A program made the position numbers and the translations under genes. This document shows, piece after piece, positions 24,560 to 32,315 of a DNA stretch of 64,000 bases; the stretch's first letter is position 1; every line of letters starts with the position of its first letter. The notes beneath the pieces were generated by a model that was not told the origin of the DNA, did not search any database, and worked only from the letters and a program-made list of their open reading frames with translations. Source of the stretch: Rhynchopus euleeides (taxonomy: Eukaryota > Euglenozoa > Diplonemea > Diplonemida > Diplonemidae); the NCBI GenBank assembly GCA_963210315.1, contig OY723256.1, positions 1 through 64,000 of the forward strand, read 5' to 3'.

Positions 24560-25056
24560 TATGTACGAGCAATCTGTCACCAGTGTGGTCCTCGCTGGCT
24601 AAGTGGATGTCCAGAGGCTGTGCCATTTTTGGCGTGTCGTTTGATGTGTGTGATCTTTTCATGTGTGTTTCTTTCGCTTTCTTCTTTTCGTTTCTTGTCT
24701 TGCTTGTCTCTTGTACCTTGTATTCTGTACCAACTAGCCCAGACAAACAACAGCTGCAAAGATTCTCGGTCCGGATGTTTTTTTTGGTACCCGGGGGCGA
24801 ACCGGGGGACTGCTACACTCCTTTCTCTGCTCACGGGTGTCTGCTGCATGTCGAGGCGAGAAGCAAGGTGACATGCAGGGCGGAAGCCATCGACACCCGT
24901 GTTGTTGGTCATCTGCTGCAGAGGCTAGAGAGCCGTGTACTCGGCATGTTCGAACAACAATGGCTGGGCGTCCTCTCCAGTCTCCTCCCAAGGGGTGACC
25001 ATCGAAAACGCCCACGGCTGGAAAAAAAAAAAAAAAAAAAAAGTCCGGATGTCCCC

Positions 25057-25101
<45 letters not shown>
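24560..25101 (+). mobile_element. A-tailed retroposon R2, copy a (split by a SINE-like insertion)
   Basis: Bases 24560-24777 match 32066-32283, from TATGTACGAGC through a T-rich stretch to CTCGGTCCGGATG. The family ends GTCCGGATGTCCCCC plus an A tract. Here that end (25043-25057, then A44 at 25058-25101) is separated from the body by a 265 bp insertion that duplicated GTCCGGATG (24769-24777 and 25043-25051). The A tail and dispersed copies indicate retroposition of a plus-strand transcript. Its coding origin is not recognised. Confidence 0.8.
24778..25042. mobile_element. SINE-like element S1, long copy 1, with 9-bp target duplication
   Basis: The insert starts T8-GGTACCCGGGGGCGAACCGG and ends CCCACGGCTGG-A21. 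It is flanked by a perfect direct repeat GTCCGGATG. A nearly identical body occurs at 25859-26103 and a shorter relative at 25424-25528. On the minus strand the end reads CCCGG-TTCGCCC-CCGGG-TACC-A8, which folds as a 5-bp stem with a 7-base loop, like a tRNA T-arm and an approximate RNA polymerase III B box. No A box was identified, so the SINE label is tentative. It has homopolymers of opposite sense at its two ends. Confidence 0.7.
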
Positions 25102-25105
<4 letters not shown>

Positions 25106-25318
25106 GCGGGTTTGCGGGTTTGCGGGTTTGCGGGTTTGCGGGTTTGCGGGTTTGCGGGTTTGCGGGTTTGCGGGTTTGCGAGTTTGCGGGTTTGCGGGTT
25201 TGCGGGTTTGCGGGTTTGCGGGTTTGCGGGTTTGCGGGTTTGCGGGTTTGCGGGTTTGCGGGTTTGCGGGTTTGCGGGTTTGCGGGTTTGCGGGTTTGCG
25301 GGTTTGCGGGTTTGCGGG
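25102..25318. repeat. TTTGCGGG satellite island, array 4, bounded by A44 and T17
   Basis: About 27 units of the same 8-bp satellite, with one variant (GAGTTTG near 25180). It is preceded directly by the 44-base A tract of retroposon R2 and followed by T17 (25319-25335), ACACTT and the R1 sequence that also flanks array 3. This is a small detached satellite copy embedded among retroposons. Confidence 0.93.
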
Positions 25319-25740
25319 TTTTTTTTTTTTTTTTTACACTTGCCCGTCAGGTGGACCACCGGGTGGGGAGAGAACCGGTGTGAGGCACTTGGGTCCGTCC
25401 AGGTGGGCAGGGAACCTGGGGGCTTTTTTTTGGTACCCGGGGGCGAACCGGGGGACTGCTACTCTCCACCAAGGGCCAGACCTCTTCTACAGTCTCTCCC
25501 CAAATGGCGACCGTTCGAAAAGTCCCCCAACCTGGGGGCGGGGGGCCTCAAATCCCTCTCTCTCTCATGCACGCGTGCTGGGCTCAACGGCCTGTACTCT
25601 CCCATCCGCCACCCAACCACCCATGCACAACTTGACGAGGCCTTGAGACACACCTCTCCCTTCCGAGACCCAGACCACCCACTTCCATCCCTGGCGCTGT
25701 CTGTTGGCAAGTGAGCAAAGGTAACACGAAACACAAGGGC
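25319..25740. repeat. T17 tract and dispersed repeat R1, copy b
   Basis: After T17 and ACACTT the sequence returns to the R1 text (CCCGTCAGGTGGACCACCGG, from about 25343), matching 22009 onward for about 80 bp. It is interrupted at 25424-25528 by the short S1 element, then resumes with CGGGGGGCCTCAAATCCCTC as in copy a. The following 180 bp resemble copy a at lower identity, so the two copies are not recent twins. Confidence 0.75.
25424..25528 (-). mobile_element. SINE-like element S1, short copy, with 11-bp target duplication
   Basis: A 105 bp insert starting T8-GGTACCCGGGGGCGAACCGG and ending AAAAGTCCCCC. It is flanked by perfect copies of AACCTGGGGGC (25413-25423 and 25529-25539), and the uninterrupted site exists in R1 copy a near 22080. 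This gives an insertion with a known empty site. The T8 is the A tail of a minus-strand transcript. Head and tail match the long S1 copies (a TTTTCGA-GGTC head and a GTAGCAGTCCCCCGGTTCGC tail on the minus strand), while the middle is about 130 bp shorter. Confidence 0.85.
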
Positions 25741-25858
25741 AAGACTTGGAGCGAGCGTCGCGAGTCAATCAGAGAGGCACTCCCTCCTCGCAGGGTGGTG
25801 TCGGCCTTGTGTGCTCTCGAAAACCCGCTGTCGCCGTCCGTCAACCTGTGTGGCTGCC

Positions 25859-26103
25859 TTTTTTTTTGGTACCCGGGGGCGAACCGGGGGACTGCTACAC
25901 TCCTTTCTCTGCTCACGGGTGTCTGCTGCATGTCGAGGCGAGAAGCAAGGTGACATGCAGGGCGGAAGCCATCGACACCCGTGTTGTTGGTCATCTGCTG
26001 CAGAGGCTAGAGAGCCGTGTACTCGGCATGTTCGAACAACAATGGCTGGGCGTCCTCTCCAGTCTCCTCCCAAGGGGTGACCATCGAAAACGCCCACGGC
26101 TGG
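25859..26103 (-). mobile_element. SINE-like element S1, long copy 2
   Basis: It runs from T9-GGTACCCGGGGGCG to GCCCACGGCTGG and is almost identical to 24786-25021 through the whole body. No A tract follows the right end (only AAACGCGC), and no clear target duplication was found apart from a possible GGCTG. The minus-strand T-arm-like hairpin before the A tail is conserved. Confidence 0.75.
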
Positions 26104-26630
26104 AAACGCGCAAAAAACAGGGTCGAGAGTTTCCCAGTCGAGCGGTTCCCAAGACCGAGCGGTCCATCCTTGCAAACCACTCGACCGGGGGGAGAGAACA
26201 GGGGAGAAGCGAGAAGGGGCGAAATCAAGTCGAATGGTGGATGCATGGAGAGAAATTACAGGGGTCCGTGGTGCCGTGGTCCTCACACATGTTCTGCTTG
26301 TGCCACTCCGAGCCGGCGGCCGACACCATCTGAGCACTCCGAACCCCCCCAAAGGACAAGACTATACACACTGTGCAGGACTCTATTAAGGGAGGGGGGG
26401 GGGGGGAGATGGTCTGGTTTGGTTGATTAGGCGCTGAGGGCCAGGCTGTCGACCTGGTCCCCCAGCTCGAAGGGCAAATTATCCACACTGGGGAATCATC
26501 ACACGAGCACTCAAACTGTACACACTCGTGACGACTCTGGGAGGGGGGGGGGGGGGAGTGGGGATGTTAAGGATGCTATGCGTTAGACGGCCCCGCCCTG
26601 CGGGGCCACGCACAGACGTGTAATGCCCGC
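26104..26630 (-). other. Retrotransposon 3' flank or UTR; G tracts and hairpins
   Basis: No gene is seen. On the minus strand it directly follows the stop codon of the reverse-transcriptase frame at 26631. A perfect hairpin GGCCCCGC-CCT-GCGGGGCC lies at 26589-26607. A second, GCCCGC-6-GCGGGC (26625-26642), contains the stop codon in its loop. Two G-rich runs (about 26392-26408 and 26543-26558) each follow a similar GACTCT motif, suggesting a diverged duplication of about 155 bp. Stem-loops near the 3' end are commonly the template-recognition signal of non-LTR elements. That role here is inferred. Confidence 0.6.
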
Positions 26631-29600
26631 TCATCTGCGGGCCCCCCTGCCAGCGCCCATGATGGTCGGCTCATGCCGGCCCGCACGGCGCTCCCTTCCG
26701 CTGCCCCTGCCTGCACCATCACCTCCTCGACGATCACGACAGTCCCCGCTGCCCCTGCCGCCATCACGTCGGTCACGCTCCTGTCGTTGCACACGCCGCT
26801 TCCTCTTCAGGGCCGCCTTCTGGCGCTTGTTGGCGTGCGAGTCGACCCGCTTGCAGGCCAGGTACTCGGCGTTTCCCTCCTGCGAGCCCTGCCGACCCCC
26901 TGTGGTGTAGTAGGTCGCGTCGACCGCCCGCCTGTCTGCGATCCACTGCTTGAACACACAGTGTGCCGTCGCCGCCGCCCCCGCATGCGGCCCATTCCTG
27001 CCGAACAGCCCTTCCCAGCCGTCCGCCGAGTCCGGGATACACGCCGCGTCCGCCGCACCACTCGCCGCCGCCATCGCCGCGCAGGGGAATACCCTCACGC
27101 CCTCCACCATCGCGGTGCCGTCCTCACTGCTTCCTGCCCACTGCTCCTTCCTCGCCCTCTCCGCAGGGATCCGCACCCACGACACACGGGTGGCTGTCTG
27201 TTGTTGGTTGCCTCCCATTGACCCGTCGGACTGCTCGGCCACGTTGTCCGACATCTCCTCCTGCACCTCGTCGTCATCGACGTCGACGTCCTCCTGCGAC
27301 AGATCCTCCTGCACCTCGTCGTCATCGAAGGCGAAGTCCCCCTGCGGTAGAGCCTCCTGCACCGCCGCTGTCGTTGTCGCCGCTGAGGCTGGTGCCTGCT
27401 GGAGGATGGCTGAAGGTGTTGTAGTGGAACCTTCCCCCAGGGGCGTCGTCTCTGCCGCCGTTGTCGCTGTCGTAGTTGTTGCCGGTGCCGCCGTTGCTGC
27501 CTCGGCCGATGCTCGCGCTGCTCTGGGTGCCTCCTCTGCTGCCCCGCTGGTCTGCGCCTCTGTCGTCTGCTGGGGGATGGCTGAAGGTTTGTTGTTGGAA
27601 CCTTCCCCCAGAGACGTCACGTCCCCACCAGTCTGCCTCGGCCCCCGGCTCCCTGTCGGAGGGGGGACCGGGGGTGCCCCACTGCACCCCCTGTACGCGG
27701 TGGGGCACCTTTCACGGCACGTGAGGCACACTGCCACCCCACACTCGCCGCACCCCCAGCACCCGCGAGGGCCCACCGGCGTGGTGCACGCGCCGCAGCT
27801 CGTCTGCCATCCCACCTGGAGGCGCATCCGCTTCGCCTGCTCGCACCCTCGCACGCGCTTGTCCTGCCCCACAGGACACGTGTCCACCTCCCGCGCCCAC
27901 TGCTGTAGCGGCTCGGGCAGGACCACCGGCACGAAGTGGCCCACCGCTGTGCCGTCTGCTTGCCCTGACTCATCCACAAAAGCCACTGCCGCCATTGCTA
28001 CCGCCCTCTCCGCCGCGCGCCACACCCTGACGCCACAGCCTTGCCTCCGGAAGGAGAGGATGGTGATTCGGAGGGCCCGTGCGAGCCCCCCGAGGACCAG
28101 CTCGTCAGCCCACGACTGCAGACCTGGCCCTGCCCCTCTTCTGCTCATCTGCTGTGCCCACACCTCCGGCTCCCCTCCCTCAACCATTGTGCGGAGCCCT
28201 GCGTGCTGCATCACCGCCTTCACTGCCCGCGTCCTCGCTTCGGCCGCTGTCACCTTGAGCCCAGTGGGTAGCTGGGCGACGACCGCGTCGAACAGGCAGT
28301 CGCCCACTGTGTACGCCGCCTTCCATCGCACCTGCCCCTGGAGGGACCTCACCAGCTCCTCGACCCCCAGGCACTGCGACACATCGGAGGGGGCGGCGCT
28401 CTGCCACTGGGCGATGAAGGCCGCCACTGGCTCCGTGCCTGCGAGCTCCTGCACCAGCTGCCACCTGCTCGCCTCCCGCGCCTGCCGCTCCTCCTCCGAG
28501 GCCGGCTCCGCGTTTGCGTCGGTCGCCATCGGTGTGCCCTGGGGAGTAGGTGCGCACCCGTCCAGATACACACACCCCCCAATCGAGGTCTCACCCGCTT
28601 CCGCCTGATCTTCCGCCGCGTCCACCTCCATCTCCTGTTTCACGCCCGTCGGCGCTGCCCAGCCTTGCGAGCGGCCGGCTTCCGACGCTTTCACGAGCTG
28701 GATCTTGGGGCACGCACAGGGTAGGCCCGACCCCCCGCACGCCTCACACGCGGCCCGCATGCAGTGCCCGCATCGGAGGTGGCGTGCCCGCGGCGGGATC
28801 TCAACCGCACAGATGTGGCACTCCGCCCCTTTGTCACCTGCCACCACCCTGTCCATCTGCGTGCCCAGCTCTGCCTCGGGGCCCTCGGGCATCTGCGACA
28901 GGTCCATGTCGACGTCGACCCGCACGAAGCCCTTGCCCACCGCACACAACGAGAAGCGCCCACCCACCTGCGCTCCCGGCGCCGGCCTGCACAACACAGG
29001 CTCCCCAAAGTCACGGATGACCAGGATCTCGCTGCGCGTCACCACCGCCAGCGCCCGCAGCAGCGCCAGGTCCGCCCACGCACACTCCGCCATTGACCCA
29101 TCTGCCTCCTGTGGGGCCAGCATCCGACGGCTCCACTCAGTCGGGTCGTCCACCTCTCGACGTAGTGCCGGCGCATGCAGAACCAAAGCCACAGCCTGTC
29201 TGCGTGCCTGTGAGAGGCTGCACGGCGCCCCTCGACCAGCCATTATGGCACTCAAACCATCACCCGCCTTGCCCCGAGGTAAAACTGCACCCAGCTGCTT
29301 CAGCTGGTACCACGCCGGGAGGCTGGCCGCGCACCCCGTCACGCACTGCCCCACCGTCCGGGACCCGCCGGGATCGCACCGCCTGCGCCACTGCGCCAGC
29401 TTCGCGTCGAAAACCCGCTCCTCTTGCGGGGTCGGGTCACTGGGGGGGGCGTCGTCCCCCTCGCTGCCCTCATCCTCGTCAACGTCCGGCGCGTCTGGGG
29501 GCACTTCCTCCATGACGACCCCCGGCATCAGGTCCCCGAACTTCACATACGTCTCGGGGTCGATCACCGGGGTCTTCGTCAGCTCCACTCGCTGCCTCCC

Positions 29601-32066
29601 CTGCCCTGCCACCGTGCACAGCCTCCCACACGACTCGAGCGACGCACCCACTGCCTTCTGGAAGGCCCACCCCATGCTGCGGGCCGTCTGTTGTGCCACT
29701 TGCACCCGCCCGACCCCCAGCTTGGCTGCCCCCAATGACACGAGGCGGTTCATGATGGAGTGTGCCCGCTGGCCCCAGCCCCCAAAAAGCTCGACCACAA
29801 ATGGCTCGAAGGCAAGGCGGCCCGTCCGCACGGCCTCATCCTCGCGGTACTTCCAGACCTTCGTAGTCTGCCGCCGCGCCGCTGCCCCGCCTACCGTCCT
29901 GGCTGCCAGCTGCAGAAACGACGGGGCCAGGGGGTTCACCACCGCTACATCTATGGCAGTGACTCGACCATCCAGGAATCCCTGCTGCAACGTGACATCC
30001 CCTGGGCGTCTCCTGTCTCCCTCCAGCAGACCCAATGTCTCCCGCTCGGCTCTCAAGCCACCCTGTCGCGCTGCTCGCAGCAAAGCATCCGCCACCGCCT
30101 CGTGGCGCGTGATGGCCCCACCCCCCTTCTCGCAGAGGGTGGCATGCAGACCGTGCGCGTCCATCACCCCATCCTTCCCGCAGCATTCACACCGCGCCAG
30201 CGATTCGTACAGCGGAAGGCCTAAGCGATACCTGAGCACTGCTTGGAACGGCAGCGGGGGCATCGCCTCCCAGCGAGCCGGGTTTCCCGTCAGCCACGCA
30301 CCGCACCCTGGCAGCAGGAGAGACTGCATCCGGGCCCGCGTCACCGCATCCGCCTCATCCATCAGCGCGTTGTACCACCTCTCCAGAATGCCCAGCGAGA
30401 GCGAGCGCTGCTCGGGGGCTCTCTCCGGAGGTGCCTCGGTGTCCAGACGCCAGCCCTCAGCTACCATTTCGTTATACGAGGAGGCCGTCTGCCTCCAGCC
30501 CTCTGCATCCCACACGAAGTCTCGGTCCAGCCGTCGGCACAGCGCTGCGGTCCCCGCACTCGAAGCCAGCGCCGCCGCATGCCAATGGTCGGCCGACTTG
30601 CGTATCCCCAGACCTCCGATTCGAACAGGGAGGGACGCCTGCAACATCGCTTCTTGTGGGAGGCAGTCGTCGTCGTAGCCCAGAAGCTTCGCGAGGCTCC
30701 GCTGCACGCGCGCGTCGTACCTCTCGAGGTAGCCCGTCACCCCTTTGAAACCAATCGCACGCATAAAGAACACCATGCGCGCGAACCCCAGGCACTCACG
30801 CAGCAGGGCAAATGCGGTCTGCGAGTCAGTCAGCTTGTCGAGGGCGTCCAGGGAGGTCACAAACTGGTCCACCCGCTCCGACATGAACTGCTCGCACCAC
30901 GCCGCATCCCCTATCGGGGCTCCGAGCAGCTCGAAGTTGCCGTCCCGCATCCACCTGATGCCCGGGATGGGCGAGTTCTTCGGCTTCTCGACCACCTTCA
31001 GTCCCCATCCAGCCCACTCCTGCACGGAATGCCCCGTCCCCCTGCCGCTCAGGTCCACCAGCTCGCACTTGTCCTCACGGACCTGCAGACCCAAGTGCTT
31101 GCACCGCTCGACGATGAGCCGGTACGCCTGGCCGACCGCGTATCCGCTCCCCATGATCACCCCGTCATCGAGGTACCACACCGCCCCGTGTATCCCCTTG
31201 ATCTGCTTCACCTCCTCAGCCACGGGGGCGATCGCGAGGGAGAAGAGCAGTGGGCCGAGGGGGTCACCCTGCTGCACACCACACGACGACGTCACACATT
31301 CCTTCCCGAACTGCAGCTTCGACGGGCTCGCGTAGCACCATGCGACCCACGGCAGCATCCCCGGAAACTTCTGCTCCACCTCTCTCAGGAAGGCTGAGCG
31401 ATCCACCGCATTAAACGCGTTGGTGAAATCGACTTTCAGGATGCACGCGTCTTGCCCCCGCCGCCTGGCCGCGTAGTTGGCCGTCACAGCCGTCGCCGCC
31501 TCCGCTCCCTGTCGCACCGCCACACCAACCTGCCCACTGCGGAGGAGAACAGCCTTCGCTTCGTCCCGGTGGCGCGCTGCGAGGAGCTTGGCCACGAGCC
31601 GTCTCAACGATTCGCCACACGCGATCGGCCGTACCTCCTTCTCCGACTTCCTCAGCGCTGTCAGGTTTGCCCCCGCCAACCAGGGCTGGACAGACGCCGG
31701 GGCCGCACCCCGCGCCATGGCGTTCACGAGGTGGGTCAGTGCCGGGAGGGCCCGCGCCGTCGGGTGCGTCACCGCCGCCTTCAGATGGTCCGGTCGTAGG
31801 CCCAGAGCCCCGCCTGCAGAACCCGTGGGGAATCCCTTCACCCCCTGCAGCACCTGGAGCGGCGAGAAGGCGTCACAGAGCGTCGCGTCCGGCTTGCTGC
31901 ACCGCGCAACCTTGCCGACCGGGTGCTTCGCCTTCAGCTTCTTCAGCGTGTCGGTGTCTTTGGGCGCCACCGCCTCCGGGGTGAGCGCCTTCACCGCTGC
32001 CGAAGTCCGGCCCTGCGCCGTCAGCTTCTGCACCCGTCCCTGCCAGCGGCGGTGCTCCTCCGTCGT
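26631..32066 (-). CDS. Non-LTR retrotransposon polyprotein: RT, restriction-like endonuclease, degenerate and intact OTU domains, zinc fingers
   Basis: About 1,810 codons open to the stop at 26631. Numbering from 32342, the reverse transcriptase has motif A VDFTNAFNAVDR (near 304-315), motif B GVQQGDPLGPLLFSLA (355-370) and catalytic YLDD (390-393). A CCHC-type knuckle (C718, C721, H730, C736) and a restriction-like endonuclease (PGDV near 780, then DVAV near 798, then K828-x-x-K831Y) follow, the order seen in site-specific R2/CRE-like elements. After an acidic linker there is a degenerate OTU fold (1023-1135; the GDG-L and GKGF positions lack Cys and His) and a CxxC finger (1175-1202). An OTU with C1349 (GDCLF) and H1469 (GHFVPV), another CxxC finger (1516-1542), a Ser/Thr-rich region and a basic C terminus complete it. 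The 5' part is lost: the frame begins at a retroposon junction (32066), so this copy is broken although its RT core is open. Confidence 0.88.
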   Translation of the reverse strand, partial: TTEEHRRWQGRVQKLTAQGRTSAAVKALTPEAVAPKDTDTLKKLKAKHPVGKVARCSKPDATLCDAFSPLQVLQGVKGFPTGSAGGALGLRPDHLKAAVTHPTARALPALTHLVNAMARGAAPASVQPWLAGANLTALRKSEKEVRPIACGESLRRLVAKLLAARHRDEAKAVLLRSGQVGVAVRQGAEAATAVTANYAARRRGQDACILKVDFTNAFNAVDRSAFLREVEQKFPGMLPWVAWCYASPSKLQFGKECVTSSCGVQQGDPLGPLLFSLAIAPVAEEVKQIKGIHGAVWYLDDGVIMGSGYAVGQAYRLIVERCKHLGLQVREDKCELVDLSGRGTGHSVQEWAGWGLKVVEKPKNSPIPGIRWMRDGNFELLGAPIGDAAWCEQFMSERVDQFVTSLDALDKLTDSQTAFALLRECLGFARMVFFMRAIGFKGVTGYLERYDARVQRSLAKLLGYDDDCLPQEAMLQASLPVRIGGLGIRKSADHWHAAALASSAGTAALCRRLDRDFVWDAEGWRQTASSYNEMVAEGWRLDTEAPPERAPEQRSLSLGILERWYNALMDEADAVTRARMQSLLLPGCGAWLTGNPARWEAMPPLPFQAVLRYRLGLPLYESLARCECCGKDGVMDAHGLHATLCEKGGGAITRHEAVADALLRAARQGGLRAERETLGLLEGDRRRPGDVTLQQGFLDGRVTAIDVAVVNPLAPSFLQLAARTVGGAAARRQTTKVWKYREDEAVRTGRLAFEPFVVELFGGWGQRAHSIMNRLVSLGAAKLGVGRVQVAQQTARSMGWAFQKAVGASLESCGRLCTVAGQGRQRVELTKTPVIDPETYVKFGDLMPGVVMEEVPPDAPDVDEDEGSEGDDAPPSDPTPQEERVFDAKLAQWRRRCDPGGSRTVGQCVTGCAASLPAWYQLKQLGAVLPRGKAGDGLSAIMAGRGAPCSLSQARRQAVALVLHAPALRREVDDPTEWSRRMLAPQEADGSMAECAWADLALLRALAVVTRSEILVIRDFGEPVLCRPAPGAQVGGRFSLCAVGKGFVRVDVDMDLSQMPEGPEAELGTQMDRVVAGDKGAECHICAVEIPPRARHLRCGHCMRAACEACGGSGLPCACPKIQLVKASEAGRSQGWAAPTGVKQEMEVDAAEDQAEAGETSIGGCVYLDGCAPTPQGTPMATDANAEPASEEERQAREASRWQLVQELAGTEPVAAFIAQWQSAAPSDVSQCLGVEELVRSLQGQVRWKAAYTVGDCLFDAVVAQLPTGLKVTAAEARTRAVKAVMQHAGLRTMVEGGEPEVWAQQMSRRGAGPGLQSWADELVLGGLARALRITILSFRRQGCGVRVWRAAERAVAMAAVAFVDESGQADGTAVGHFVPVVLPEPLQQWAREVDTCPVGQDKRVRGCEQAKRMRLQVGWQTSCGACTTPVGPRGCWGCGECGVAVCLTCRERCPTAYRGCSGAPPVPPPTGSRGPRQTGGDVTSLGEGSNNKPSAIPQQTTEAQTSGAAEEAPRAARASAEAATAAPATTTTATTAAETTPLGEGSTTTPSAILQQAPASAATTTAAVQEALPQGDFAFDDDEVQEDLSQEDVDVDDDEVQEEMSDNVAEQSDGSMGGNQQQTATRVSWVRIPAERARKEQWAGSSEDGTAMVEGVRVFPCAAMAAASGAADAACIPDSADGWEGLFGRNGPHAGAAATAHCVFKQWIADRRAVDATYYTTGGRQGSQEGNAEYLACKRVDSHANKRQKAALKRKRRVQRQERDRRDGGRGSGDCRDRRGGDGAGRGSGRERRAGRHEPTIMGAGRGARR

Positions 32067-32315
32067 ATGTACGAGCAATCTGTCACCAGTGTGGTCCTCG
32101 CTGGCTAAGTGGATGTCCAGAGGCTGTGCCATTTTTGGCGTGTCGTTTGATGTGTGTGATCTTTTCATGTGTGTTTCTTTCGCTTTCTTCTTTTCGTTTC
32201 TTGTCTTGCTTGTCTCTTGTACCTTGTATTCTGTACCAACTAGCCCAGACAAACAACAGCTGCAAAGATTCTCGGTCCGGATGTCCCCCAAAAAAAAAAA
32301 AAAAAAAAAAAAAAA
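32066..32315 (+). mobile_element. A-tailed retroposon R2, copy b, inside the retrotransposon
   Basis: It matches 24560-24777 from TATGTACGAGC to CTCGGTCCGGATG, then has the family end TCCCCC and A26 (32290-32315). It separates the membrane-region half (32316-33999) from the reverse-transcriptase half (26631-32066) of one retrotransposon. No target duplication is seen, and the retroelement has lost the segment between the two halves, so insertion was accompanied by or followed by a deletion. Confidence 0.8.

Noticed and set aside
1-25320. CRISPR array
   Set aside because: The repeats are contiguous 8-mers without unique spacers, and the genome is eukaryotic.
26950-30678. Plus-strand frames of several hundred codons opposite the retrotransposon
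   Set aside because: Low-complexity Pro/Ser/Arg shadows of the minus-strand coding region, which carries the RT, endonuclease and OTU motifs.
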